A stretch of DNA of 13,064 nt from positions 1-13,064 of the forward strand of contig JADGNT010000048.1 of the NCBI GenBank assembly GCA_017883345.1, written 5' to 3'. Made by a program: the position numbers and the translations under genes. Within the stretch, counting starts at the first letter, position 1, and every line of letters begins with the position of its first letter. Shown in pieces: positions 1-8,748 of this stretch. The notes under the pieces are model-generated. The model ran no database searches. It was given only the letters and a program-made list of their open reading frames with translations, and was not told the origin of the DNA. The DNA comes from Candidatus Solibacter sp. (lineage in GTDB: Bacteria > Acidobacteriota > Terriglobia > Bryobacterales > Bryobacteraceae).

Positions 1-12
1 GTTGTTCCGGAT

Positions 13-55
13 GCGGGACGAGGGCGTCCCGCGCAGACCGGGGGGTCTGCCCCAC
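13..55 (-). repeat. Palindromic repeat, copy A (two adjacent hairpins)
   Basis: Two perfect hairpins abut. The first has stem GCGGGACG (13-20) against CGTCCCGC (25-32) with a 4-base loop. The second has GCAGACC (33-39) against GGTCTGC (44-50) with a 4-base loop, followed by CCCAC (51-55). Read on the minus strand the second unit is GTGGG followed by a GCAG...CTGC hairpin. The same rule holds at 114-135 and twice at 5909-5955, where the 20-base plus 18-base spacing is also identical. It resembles a REP-type extragenic palindrome; the family is not one I can name. Confidence 0.7.
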
Positions 56-113
56 AACTTCCGCAGCATTGCCAATAGTGGAAAAACGAGTGGCATTAGG
101 TTGCCAACCCGCC

Positions 114-135
114 GCAGGATTCCATCCTGCCCCAC
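114..135 (-). repeat. Palindromic repeat unit, copy B
   Basis: GCAGGAT (114-120) pairs with ATCCTGC (124-130) across a 3-base loop, followed by CCCAC (131-135). On the minus strand this is GTGGG plus a GCAG...CTGC hairpin, 33 bases past the ypdA stop codon. The partner hairpin seen in copies A and C is reduced here to a short GGTT/AACC stem (99-109). Because it sits directly behind a minus-strand gene it could protect or end that transcript, but no T-run follows, so a classical intrinsic terminator is not supported. Confidence 0.65.
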
Positions 136-168
136 ATGAAGAGTGTGGTGGCTCTCACGCTGACCTCC

Positions 169-1151
169 TTACATCGCGATCCGTGCCGCGATGGAATTGG
201 CGATCAAGTGCCCGTGAAAACGTCCGTTTTCGATGAAAATCTCGTTGGTGTGCATGCCCGCCACAATCACTCCGGCGAGATACACTCCCGGCCGCGTGCT
301 CTCCAGCGTTTCCGGATCGGTGCGCGGGCGCTGTGTCTCCGGCTCCAGCGAGATTCCCGTGGCATTCAGGAATTTCAAGTCCGGCTGGTATCCCACCAAC
401 GCGAACACGAAGTCGTTGGCAATGGCAATCTCCCCGCCGGGCGTAGCCACCTGGATGGAATCCTGGGCGATCCGCACCACCTTCGCATGAAAGTGGGCGG
501 CAATCTCACCGCTCTTGATGCGGTTCTCGATATTCGGCTTGATCCAGTATTTCACCGAATCCGAGATCCCGGCCCCGCGATGAATCAAGGTCACCCGCGC
601 GCCCGTCCAATAGAGTTCCAGCGCGGCTATGGCCGCCGAATTCTTGGCGCCGATCACCGCTACATCCTGGTTGTAATACGGGTGCGCCTCTTTGTAATAG
701 TGCCGCACCTTGTCTAACTCTTCGCCGGGCACATTGAGTAAGTTGGGAACATCGTAGTAACCCGTGGAGAGCACGATCTTACGCACCCGGTACACATGAT
801 TGGCCCCCAGGCGATCCGTGGCCGCCACCTCGAAGGCGTTATCCTCGCCGGAAATTCGGTCCACTTTTTCGTACTGGTGGATATTCAGGTGGAAGTGCTC
901 GGCGACTTTGCGGTAGTACTTCAACGCCTCGGTGCGATTGGGCTTCTCATTCAGGCTCGTCATCGGGATGTTGCCGATTTCGAGCAGCTCCGGCGTGGTG
1001 AAGAAGGACATATTGGTGGGATAGTGATAGATCGAATTCACCACGCACCCCTTCTCGATCAGAACCGTCTTCACCCCGCGCTGCTGGAGCTCGATCCCGC
1101 ACGCCAACCCCGTCGGTCCCGCCCCAACCACCAATGCATCAAACGATTCCG

Positions 1152-1155
<4 letters not shown>
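169..1155 (-). CDS. ypdA: YpdA-like FAD/NAD(P)-binding oxidoreductase (putative bacillithiol-disulfide reductase)
   Basis: A 328-aa two-dinucleotide-fold flavoprotein. The FAD site is GAGPTG at residues 11-16, and a second nucleotide fold near the middle reads VIGAKNSAAIAALEL, the region called GGKNSA in YpdA. The C-terminal block with GVIVAGMHTNEIFIENG also matches YpdA, and the length is normal for the family. YpdA recycles oxidised bacillithiol with NADPH in Firmicutes. The start is a GTG inside the alaS stop (GTGA overlap), preceded by GGGGA; a longer reading upstream would lie inside alaS, so it is rejected. The overlap implies co-transcription and translational coupling with alaS. Odd point: S. 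aureus YpdA has GGGPCG with a conserved Cys14, whereas here that position is Thr15. The family call is firm; use of bacillithiol as substrate is not. Confidence 0.88.
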
Positions 1156-3788
<2,633 letters not shown>

Positions 3789-3820
3789 GGAGATTCCTTA
3801 ATTGTGGTGGACTAAATCCA

Positions 3821-3826
3821 ATTGTA
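3821..3826 (-). promoter_or_regulatory. Putative -10 element for alaS
   Basis: On the minus strand TACAAT lies 33 bases upstream of the alaS GTG, a good -10 match in otherwise GC-rich DNA. No convincing -35 hexamer is present at 16-18 bases, so this is a weak call. Confidence 0.35.
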
Positions 3827-3938
3827 GCGAAGGCGCGGCGGAAGATGCTGTGGAGCAGGGTGTCGGAGTGTGCGACGTGGAAGTGGGTGAACTGTCCAGG
3901 TGCTCGCCAGGGCTGGCGCGGGCAGACCAAAAGGACGG

Positions 3939-3962
3939 GAGCGGCGTGTCACGGGCGGAACC
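3939..3962 (+). repeat. Left copy of imperfect direct repeat flanking accessory genes
   Basis: GAGCGGCGTGTCA (3939-3951) recurs exactly at 5515-5527. Extending to 24 bases leaves 21 identical positions (GGG and GGAA conserved downstream). The two copies bracket the HNH pair and the toxin-antitoxin pair. They could be a target or attachment-site duplication, a recombination scar, or two related upstream regions. Confidence 0.5.
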
Positions 3963-4008
3963 TCGACAGCCTTACCCCGGCCGTGCCTGTGCGTGCTAAC
4001 TTGGGAGC

Positions 4009-4278
4009 ATGAGCGAAGCGATCGCCTCGCGCGTGCTTGACAGTCTGCTGGACCCGTTGAGCCGGTGTCTGGATACCGGGTCAGCTCGGCGTGTGGCTGA
4101 ATTCCGCATCGCTGCGAATGTCCAGGAGAGGGCGGATGCGCTCGCCGAGCGCGCAAACGAAGGTATTCTCAGTGACGGCGAGCGGGCCGAATATGAGGCA
4201 TTTGTCAACGCGTCGGACTTCATCGCGATCCTCAAGCTGAAAGCCCTGCGTAACCTGGAGTCGAACCCGGGCGCGTGA
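4009..4278 (+). CDS. Small helical protein, partner of HNH endonuclease
   Basis: An 89-aa protein with no signal peptide or membrane segment. It is predicted helical throughout and charged, with a central ANVQERADALAERANEG stretch and a conserved-looking ERAEYEAFVNASDFIAILKLKA tail (about residues 60-81; split here only by description, not by any break in the gene). I recall similar 80-95-aa proteins immediately upstream of HNH genes in planctomycetes, cyanobacteria and acidobacteria; they have no assigned function. Its stop overlaps the downstream HNH start by one base (TGATG), so the two are a translationally coupled pair. The ATG has GGGAG only one base upstream, too close to be a good ribosome site. 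A role as regulator, inhibitor or specificity subunit of the nuclease is inference only. Confidence 0.8.
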   Translation: MSEAIASRVLDSLLDPLSRCLDTGSARRVAEFRIAANVQERADALAERANEGILSDGERAEYEAFVNASDFIAILKLKALRNLESNPGA

Positions 4279-4676
4279 TGGATGCCGGCGCGCGGAACTT
4301 GGTCCGCCACCGGGCGGACAACCGATGCGAATACTGCTTGCTCCGTCAAGAGCACAGCCACCTCGCGCACCATATCGAGCATATCGTTGCGAAGCAGCAT
4401 GGCGGATCCGATGATTTGGGCAACCTGGCCCTAGCCTGCCACCGATGTAACCTTTGCAAGGGGCCGAACCTGACAAGCTTCGACCGGCAGAGCGGTCGGA
4501 TCGTGCCACTATTTCACCCGCGTCGTGACCGCTGGACTGAGCACTTTGCATGGCGGGGCCCACGTATCGAAGGGCTGACGGCCATTGGGCGAGCAACTGT
4601 CCTGGTGCTCGGGATGAACGACGCCCGCCGCCTCGATTTGCGAGCAGAGCTCTTGGCGCGCCGCGAGTTGGCCTGA
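4278..4676 (+). CDS. HNH endonuclease
   Basis: A 132-aa nuclease of the zinc-supported HNH (beta-beta-alpha metal) type. CEYC at 17-20 and CHRC at 54-57 form the likely structural zinc site. HIEH (32-35), N49 and N58 fall where the metal-binding and catalytic residues belong. The C-terminal half (VPLFHPRRDRW, then IGRATVLVLGMNDARR) is characteristic of a compact stand-alone subfamily rather than an intron, intein or Cas9 domain. C60 in NLCKG is where relatives I remember have His, which may matter for activity. A GTG three bases upstream (4275) is an alternative start with a 4-base overlap. No DNA-recognition domain, methylase or phage packaging gene is nearby, so its target is unknown. Confidence 0.9.
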   Translation: MDAGARNLVRHRADNRCEYCLLRQEHSHLAHHIEHIVAKQHGGSDDLGNLALACHRCNLCKGPNLTSFDRQSGRIVPLFHPRRDRWTEHFAWRGPRIEGLTAIGRATVLVLGMNDARRLDLRAELLARRELA

Positions 4677-4847
4677 CGGCGACACCGAGCAGCCATGCTC
4701 TCCGGATGGTTCGTTCGTCCGGACGGGTCAAAGCGGCCGTTGCGTCACCGTTTCATGGAGCGGCGTTTCACGGGAGCGATCGGCACGGAGACGAGAAGGT
4801 GCCCGCTACTCCGCGGTTCCCGAGGGAGTCGACGCTATTGCTATGTC

Positions 4848-4857
4848 TCAAATTTGA
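4848..4857 (+). promoter_or_regulatory. AT-rich palindrome upstream of toxin-antitoxin pair
   Basis: TCAAATTTGA is a perfect 10-base palindrome, ending 11 bases before the proposed toxin start, in a locally AT-rich patch that also contains a TTTGATAC -10-like string. Type II toxin-antitoxin operons are normally autorepressed through such sites by the antitoxin HTH. This is the best operator candidate, inferred from position only. Confidence 0.35.
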
Positions 4858-4868
4858 TACCCTTGGGT

Positions 4869-5195
4869 GTGCAGCCCATCGTCCTTCATCCAAAGGCACG
4901 TGATGCGATTCGCCGGTTCCCGAAAGAAGTGCGGATTCGCTTGGGCCGGGGACTCTTCCGGATGCAGTTGGGCGAGCAGATTGGCATGCCGAACTCCCGA
5001 CCGATGCCGGCAGTGGCCTCGGGGGTATCGGAACTCCGCGTGAAGAGTGAGGACGGCATCTTCCGGGTCTTCTACTACACGGCGTCACCTCGGGGCGTGC
5101 TTGTCTTTCACGCTTTCGTCAAGAAGACGCAGCGGACGCCTCCTCTCGAAAGGGAGCTTGCACGAAAACGTCTTAAGGAGCTTCTCGATGCGTAG
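4869..5195 (+). CDS. RelE-superfamily toxin, HigB / phage Gp49-like
   Basis: A 108-aa (with this start) RelE-fold toxin. Family signatures are FPKEVRIRLG near 17-26, SELRVKSEDGIFRVFY at 54-69 and VFHAFVKKTQRTP at 79-91, followed by a helical tail ARKRLKEL. Such toxins usually cleave mRNA at the ribosome and are held inactive by the co-transcribed antitoxin. The toxin-first order is typical of HigBA and Gp49/Gp48 pairs. The frame is open back to an ATG at 4695 (166 aa), but the upstream part is Arg-rich and unlike the family. The GTG at 4869 gives VQPIV, matching the usual M-x-P-I-V beginning; no good ribosome site supports any start, so the N-terminus is uncertain. Its stop overlaps the antitoxin by 8 bases. 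Confidence 0.82.
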   Translation: MQPIVLHPKARDAIRRFPKEVRIRLGRGLFRMQLGEQIGMPNSRPMPAVASGVSELRVKSEDGIFRVFYYTASPRGVLVFHAFVKKTQRTPPLERELARKRLKELLDA

Positions 5196-5496
5196 ACTCA
5201 AACCGATCGTGGCGACGACACCAGAAGACCTGGCAGGAGCGCTGGGGCTCTCCGCCGTTGCGGCAAAGGAGTGGCAGGTTCAACACGCGCTGCTCAAGCG
5301 TCTGAAGGAAATCGTTCGCCGGCAAGAGATCACCCACGCGGAGATCGCGAGGCGGGCAGGCACTGCGCGAACCAGGGTGACTGCCATTCTGAACGACGAT
5401 CTCGAACACGTATCGAGTGATCTGCTCATTCGCATTCTCGGCTCGCTTGGCTACCGCGTGAGGGTGTCTGTAGTCAGATCCGACAGCGCGGCATAG
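5188..5496 (+). CDS. HTH antitoxin, XRE / Gp48-HigA-like
   Basis: A 102-aa DNA-binding protein. Residues about 46-72 (EITHAEIARRAGTARTRVTAI) form a helix-turn-helix, followed by the LGSLGYRVRV segment common in antitoxins paired with Gp49-like toxins. The ATG start is clear: AAGGAG (5175-5180) lies seven bases upstream, inside the toxin gene, and the reading frames overlap by 8 bases. Expected roles are neutralising the toxin and repressing the operon, perhaps through the palindrome at 4848-4857. The N-terminal 45 residues, including LAGALGLSAVAAKEW, are an extra helical region of the kind seen in this subfamily. Confidence 0.88.
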   Translation: MRRLKPIVATTPEDLAGALGLSAVAAKEWQVQHALLKRLKEIVRRQEITHAEIARRAGTARTRVTAILNDDLEHVSSDLLIRILGSLGYRVRVSVVRSDSAA

Positions 5497-5514
5497 CGGC
5501 GAGGTTTGTTCCGT

Positions 5515-5538
5515 GAGCGGCGTGTCAGGGGAGGAATC
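5515..5538 (+). repeat. Right copy of imperfect direct repeat flanking accessory genes
   Basis: Matches 3939-3962 at 21 of 24 positions, including an exact 13-base core. It starts 19 bases after the antitoxin stop. See the left copy for interpretation. Confidence 0.5.
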
Positions 5539-5614
5539 CGCCGGTCGACCCTGATCCGTCCGTACACACTCAGTGGCCAAGACGCTGGCAGAACTCACAT
5601 ACAATAGGGGCCGT

Positions 5615-5815
5615 ATGGCTAACACTCCGCTCGCCGACCTAAGCAACTCTATGACACCGATCATTAGTGAATTCTTCAAGAGGGTTGACGCCTCGATGGT
5701 GCCGCCGCGAACGAAAGCGGTTTTTGACAGGATCGGCGGGGTTGTCAAGGTGACAGCGGATCCGTTTTTCAAAACGTCGCGCTCGGAATACGACGTTCTG
5801 GGAGATCAGTCCTGA
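5615..5815 (+). CDS. Hypothetical 66-aa protein
   Basis: I do not recognise this protein. From the ATG at 5615 it reads MANTPLADLSNSMTPII..., with a helical FFKRVDASMVPPRTKAVFDRIGGVVKV middle part (described in one piece here only for its composition: basic, with a PPR turn) and an acidic C-terminus. There is no signal peptide, membrane segment or cysteine. A GTG at 5573 would add 14 residues, but TACAAT (5600-5605, a possible -10) lies between the two starts, and AGGGG sits just upstream of the ATG, so the shorter form is preferred. It stands alone between the right-hand direct repeat and the palindromic element at 5909. It may be a remnant or a cargo gene; coding status rests on codon plausibility only. 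Confidence 0.5.
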   Translation: MANTPLADLSNSMTPIISEFFKRVDASMVPPRTKAVFDRIGGVVKVTADPFFKTSRSEYDVLGDQS

Positions 5816-5908
5816 TATGTCCCGTTGCCGTCAATTGGCAATCTCATGCCCGACGCCGATGGTAGAGCACTGGTGCCGCACGTCACTTCCAAGTCGCGCA
5901 CCCAGGGT

Positions 5909-5955
5909 GTGGGGCAGCCAATCATGGCTGCCGCAGGCAGGATTGCCTGCCCCAC
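5909..5955. repeat. Double palindromic repeat, copy C (inverted pair of units)
   Basis: GTGGGGCAG (5909-5917) and CTGCCCCAC (5947-5955) are perfect inverted ends. Inside are two abutting hairpins: GGCAGCC/GGCTGCC (5913-5919, 5926-5932) and GCAGGCA/TGCCTGC (5933-5939, 5944-5950). Each half obeys the rule GTGGG plus GCAG...CTGC, so this is two units head to head, the organisation of a REPIN. Hairpin lengths (20 and 18 bases) equal those of copy A. It lies between convergent genes, 18 bases past the stop of the minus-strand PLP enzyme, so a 3'-end role for that transcript is possible. Confidence 0.8.
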
Positions 5956-5973
5956 CTGGCACAAGGCGGAGCC

Positions 5974-7230
5974 TTATGCCACGGCTACCGCCGCCAGCGC
6001 CTGCTCGAAATCGGCCAGCAGATCGCGCCAGTCCTCGATCCCCACCGAAATCCGCACCAGCCCGTCCGTCACCCCGCTCTCTTCCAGTTCCTGGGGCGAC
6101 ATGCCGGAATGCGTGGTCGATTTCGGATGGCAGGTCAGCGATTCCACACTGCCCAGCGACACCGCATTGCGCGCAATCCGCACGTGCCGCAGGAATTCGA
6201 ACGCCGCCTCTTTCCCGCCCCGGAACTCGATGGAGAACATGCCACCCGGAAAATCGCACTGCTTCTCGAAAATGCGCTTCTGTTCGGGATCCGTGAACAG
6301 CGTCGGATAAATCACCCGGCTCAACAGCTTGTGCCCGTGGAGCGCTTCGGCGATGCGTTGCGCGTTCTTGCTCTGCCGGTTCATGCGCAGCGCCACCGTG
6401 GAGAGGCGCCCGTCCAGCATCCAGCACTCGTCGGGCTGCAGGATGTTGCCGAACATGCTGCGCACGCCGCGGATCTGCTGGATCGTCGCCGAACTACCGG
6501 TGATCGCGACGCCGCCCAGCATGTCGCTGTAGCCGGACAGATACTTGGTGGCCGAATAGAGCGTGAGGTTCGCCCCCAGCATCAGCGGGTGCTGGAACGC
6601 CGGCCCCAGGAATGTGTTGTCCACCATCACCACCGGCCGGTCGGGATGCCGCGCCGCGGCTGCCGCCGCCCGCTCGATATCCGTCATGATCATGGTGGGG
6701 TTGGCCGGCGTCTCCAGGTACACGATGCAGCAGTTCTTCGCCCCTCGGATGGCCTCTTCGATGGCCTCGCTCCGCCCCGAAGCCACCGGGATTCCAGTCA
6801 CGCCGAGCGGCTTCAGAAATCGGTGGATCAGGCCCGTCGTGCCGCCATACAACGGCGTCGTGTACACCATCGCGCTGTCCGGCCGCGCACACGCGAAACA
6901 TGCCGTCATGATCGCCGCCATGCCCGAATTGAAGACCGCCGCGTAGCTGCCGCCCGCATCCAGGGGTACGATCTGGTCTTCCAGAATTTCCGCGTTGGGA
7001 TGCGAGAATCGCGAGTAGATCAGGTCCGCGCGGCCTCCGTTCTCCATTTGAATCTTCCCGGTGGTGATGGCGAACGCGTGTTCCGCCTCCTCGGGACTCG
7101 GAAACACGTAGGTCGAACTGCGAAAAACCGCCGGCCGGGCGGACCCCACCGAAAGCGTGGGATCGAACCCCCGCGTAAGCACCGCCGTCCGCGGCCGCAC
7201 TACCCCGTGAGTAGGATTACGATCGGACAT
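5974..7230 (-). CDS. Cys/Met metabolism PLP-dependent enzyme (cystathionine gamma-synthase / methionine gamma-lyase family)
   Basis: A 418-aa cytoplasmic fold-type I PLP enzyme of transsulfuration and methionine metabolism. The PLP lysine is K229 in SATKYLSGYSD. D204 (VDNTF) contacts the pyridine nitrogen, Y72/R74 (YSRFSHPN) bind phosphate of the neighbouring subunit, S102-G103-M104 lies in the cofactor loop, and Y128 (LYGGTTG) is the stacking Tyr. The C-terminal SLGSVESL...HPKSTTHS block is standard. The cysteine that marks methionine gamma-lyases just after that Tyr is Gly130 here, so lyase activity on methionine is less likely than a synthase, cystathionine-lyase or sulfhydrylase role; the exact reaction cannot be told from sequence. 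The ATG has an excellent GGGAGG five bases upstream. It appears to be a single-gene unit, with a 20-residue N-terminal extension typical of its subgroup. Confidence 0.92.
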   Translation of the reverse strand: MSDRNPTHGVVRPRTAVLTRGFDPTLSVGSARPAVFRSSTYVFPSPEEAEHAFAITTGKIQMENGGRADLIYSRFSHPNAEILEDQIVPLDAGGSYAAVFNSGMAAIMTACFACARPDSAMVYTTPLYGGTTGLIHRFLKPLGVTGIPVASGRSEAIEEAIRGAKNCCIVYLETPANPTMIMTDIERAAAAAARHPDRPVVMVDNTFLGPAFQHPLMLGANLTLYSATKYLSGYSDMLGGVAITGSSATIQQIRGVRSMFGNILQPDECWMLDGRLSTVALRMNRQSKNAQRIAEALHGHKLLSRVIYPTLFTDPEQKRIFEKQCDFPGGMFSIEFRGGKEAAFEFLRHVRIARNAVSLGSVESLTCHPKSTTHSGMSPQELEESGVTDGLVRISVGIEDWRDLLADFEQALAAVAVA

Positions 7231-7239
7231 TCAAGCCTC

Positions 7240-7290
7240 CCACAAAAGAGTGTACCGCCAAGCGGCAGACTATGCACAACCCTCTTGTGG
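7240..7290 (-). promoter_or_regulatory. Imperfect inverted repeat over the leader of the PLP-enzyme gene
   Basis: CCACAAAAGAG (7240-7250) and CTCTTGTGG (7282-7290) are inverted repeats (two unpaired bases) enclosing a smaller CCGC/GCGG hairpin (7255-7265). On the minus strand the structure ends at the edge of the GGGAGG ribosome site (7236-7241). It could modulate translation; no known SAM riboswitch core was recognised. Confidence 0.3.
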
Positions 7291-7315
7291 TGCTTCGTGT
7301 TCGGAGAGCGCGGCC

Positions 7316-7540
7316 TTAAGCGGTGGTCGCGTCCGCGCTGTTCCCGGCGCTCCGCTCCAATTCCCATTGCAGGCGCTGAATTGCGGAGTTGAGTTCGCCG
7401 GCTCGAATGGCCTTCGGGTCCGAGGCCCCATACCCCGCCGCCATGAGTCGCGAAATCTCTTCAGCCCGCTGCTTCATGGCGGACAGTTCCTCTTTCGTCT
7501 GGCGGAGTTGAGCCACCGTGAGTGGGTACCGATTTTGCAT
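7316..7540 (-). CDS. Small coiled-coil hypothetical protein
   Basis: A 74-aa soluble protein dominated by two helices with heptad-like spacing: LRQTKEELSAMKQRAEEISRL up to about residue 32 (21 residues, of which the Leu/Met/Ile positions form one face) and ELNSAIQRLQWELER near 49-63. They are separated by a Gly-rich AAGYGASD turn, suggesting a helical hairpin. There is no signal peptide, membrane segment or enzyme motif, and I do not recognise the family. The ATG start has only a close-lying GCGGG upstream, a weak ribosome site. It is 85 bases upstream of the PLP-enzyme gene in the same direction, but the inverted repeat and separate ribosome site there argue against tight coupling. The amino-acid make-up is protein-like, unlike the Arg/Pro-rich shadow frames nearby. 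Confidence 0.6.
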   Translation of the reverse strand: MQNRYPLTVAQLRQTKEELSAMKQRAEEISRLMAAGYGASDPKAIRAGELNSAIQRLQWELERSAGNSADATTA

Positions 7541-7555
7541 CCCGCTTCAAAGTTT

Positions 7556-7612
7556 ACAGGCAGCGGGAGTCCGCTGCAACTGCAAACTCCCCGCGGGGAC
7601 TGGCCTGCCTGT
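7556..7612. repeat. Cluster of nested palindromes (possible degenerate repeat)
   Basis: ACAGGCAG (7556-7563) pairs with CTGCCTGT (7605-7612). Inside are GCAGCGG/CCGCTGC with a 4-base loop (7560-7577) and the perfect palindrome TCCCCGCGGGGA (7588-7599). The GCAG...CTGC hairpin has the same 7-4-7 geometry as copies A and C, but the GTGGG flank is missing, so membership in that family is doubtful. It lies between divergent genes (74-aa protein and the oxidoreductase), where it may instead act in transcription control. Confidence 0.4.
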
Positions 7613-7704
7613 CCCAAGGTGCGCCTTTTGCACCGCGTGGCGGGTGCCGTTTGGGCGCGGGTCTGTCCCCGGGTTTCCCCGCCGCGCGGTAAGATCGTGA
7701 AACG

Positions 7705-8748
7705 ATGCGTATCGCGATGCTTGGATTGGGTTTTATGGGCGGCGTTCATCTGCGTGCGTTGCGCGAGGTGGCGGGCGCAACCTTGGCGGCGGTCTTTTCC
7801 GACGATGAGCGCCAACTCGCTGGCGACCTCACGGCCACACAGGGCAATCTGGGACGGCCGGCCGAACGCTTCGATTTCTCCGCCGTCAAGCAGTACCGCG
7901 ACCTGGAGGCGCTGCTGGGCGATTCCGCAATCGATGCCGTGGATCTCTGCCTGCCTACGTTCCTGCACGAAGACGTGGCGGTCGAGGCCCTGCGCGCCGG
8001 CAAGCACGTCCTGGTGGAAAAACCCATGGCGCTGGAGGGCGCGGGCGCGCGCCGCATGGTCGCCCAGGCGAAACGCGCGGGCAAAATCCTCATGGCCGCG
8101 CAGGTGCTGCGCTTCTTCCCCGAGTATGTGGCGCTGCGCCATGCCTTGCCCGGGCTCGGCGCCGTGCGCGGCGCCTTCTTCCGGCGGCGCTGCGCGGCCC
8201 CGGCATGGGGTGGATGGCTCCAGGACCCTGAAAAAAGCGGCGGCGGCGTTTTCGACCTCTTGATCCACGACATCGACATGTGCCTGCATCTCTTCGGCAA
8301 GCCCGAAGCGGTGTCGGCCGTGGGTCGCTACGACGCGCCTGCCGGCTTGGACATGCTTTACGGGCAATTGTTCTACCCATTCGGAGTGGTCGTCGTATGC
8401 GGCGGCTGGCAGCCCGCGCCCGCGTTCCCCTTCGCCATGGAATACAGCGTCACCCTGGACGGAGGGACCATCGAGTACAGCTCCGCCGGGCGCCCGCCCA
8501 CGCTCTACACGCGGACCGAACAGGCGCTGCCGCTGGAACTGTGCGATGGGCAGGCCGTGGAAGATGGACCAGCCATCCGCGATGGGTACACGGCCGAGAT
8601 CGCCTACTTCGTCGAGTGCTGCCGCCTGGGGCGGCAACCCGAGCGGTGCCCTCCGCGGGAATCGGCGCTCGCCGTGGAGTTGATGCGCACCCTGCTGGTG
8701 GCGCGCGAAAGAGACGGGAGGAAGATTCTATGTTCGAACCTGGCGTAA
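7705..8748 (+). CDS. Gfo/Idh/MocA family oxidoreductase
   Basis: A 347-aa NAD(P)-dependent dehydrogenase acting on a sugar, inositol or derivative. The N-terminal Rossmann fold has GLGFMG at 7-12, and the family EKP motif is at 105-107 (VLVEKPMAL). The substrate domain has GGGVFDLLIHDIDM (179-192), giving D184 and H188 as the usual catalytic and substrate-binding residues. Length is normal. There is no twin-arginine or other signal, so it acts in the cytoplasm. The ATG lacks a strong ribosome site. The 3' end overlaps the downstream isomerase gene by 19 bases, making an obvious two-gene operon; such pairs act together on sugars, typically oxidation followed by isomerisation or epimerisation. 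The substrate cannot be told from sequence. Confidence 0.93.
   Translation: MRIAMLGLGFMGGVHLRALREVAGATLAAVFSDDERQLAGDLTATQGNLGRPAERFDFSAVKQYRDLEALLGDSAIDAVDLCLPTFLHEDVAVEALRAGKHVLVEKPMALEGAGARRMVAQAKRAGKILMAAQVLRFFPEYVALRHALPGLGAVRGAFFRRRCAAPAWGGWLQDPEKSGGGVFDLLIHDIDMCLHLFGKPEAVSAVGRYDAPAGLDMLYGQLFYPFGVVVVCGGWQPAPAFPFAMEYSVTLDGGTIEYSSAGRPPTLYTRTEQALPLELCDGQAVEDGPAIRDGYTAEIAYFVECCRLGRQPERCPPRESALAVELMRTLLVARERDGRKILCSNLA

Noticed and set aside
6109..7392. 427-aa open frame on the plus strand
   Set aside because: It is antisense to the PLP enzyme, Arg/His-rich with no motifs or ribosome site; a shadow frame.
7474..8637. 387-aa open frame on the minus strand
   Set aside because: It covers the Gfo/Idh/MocA gene on the opposite strand, and that gene has clear domain motifs; this frame has none.
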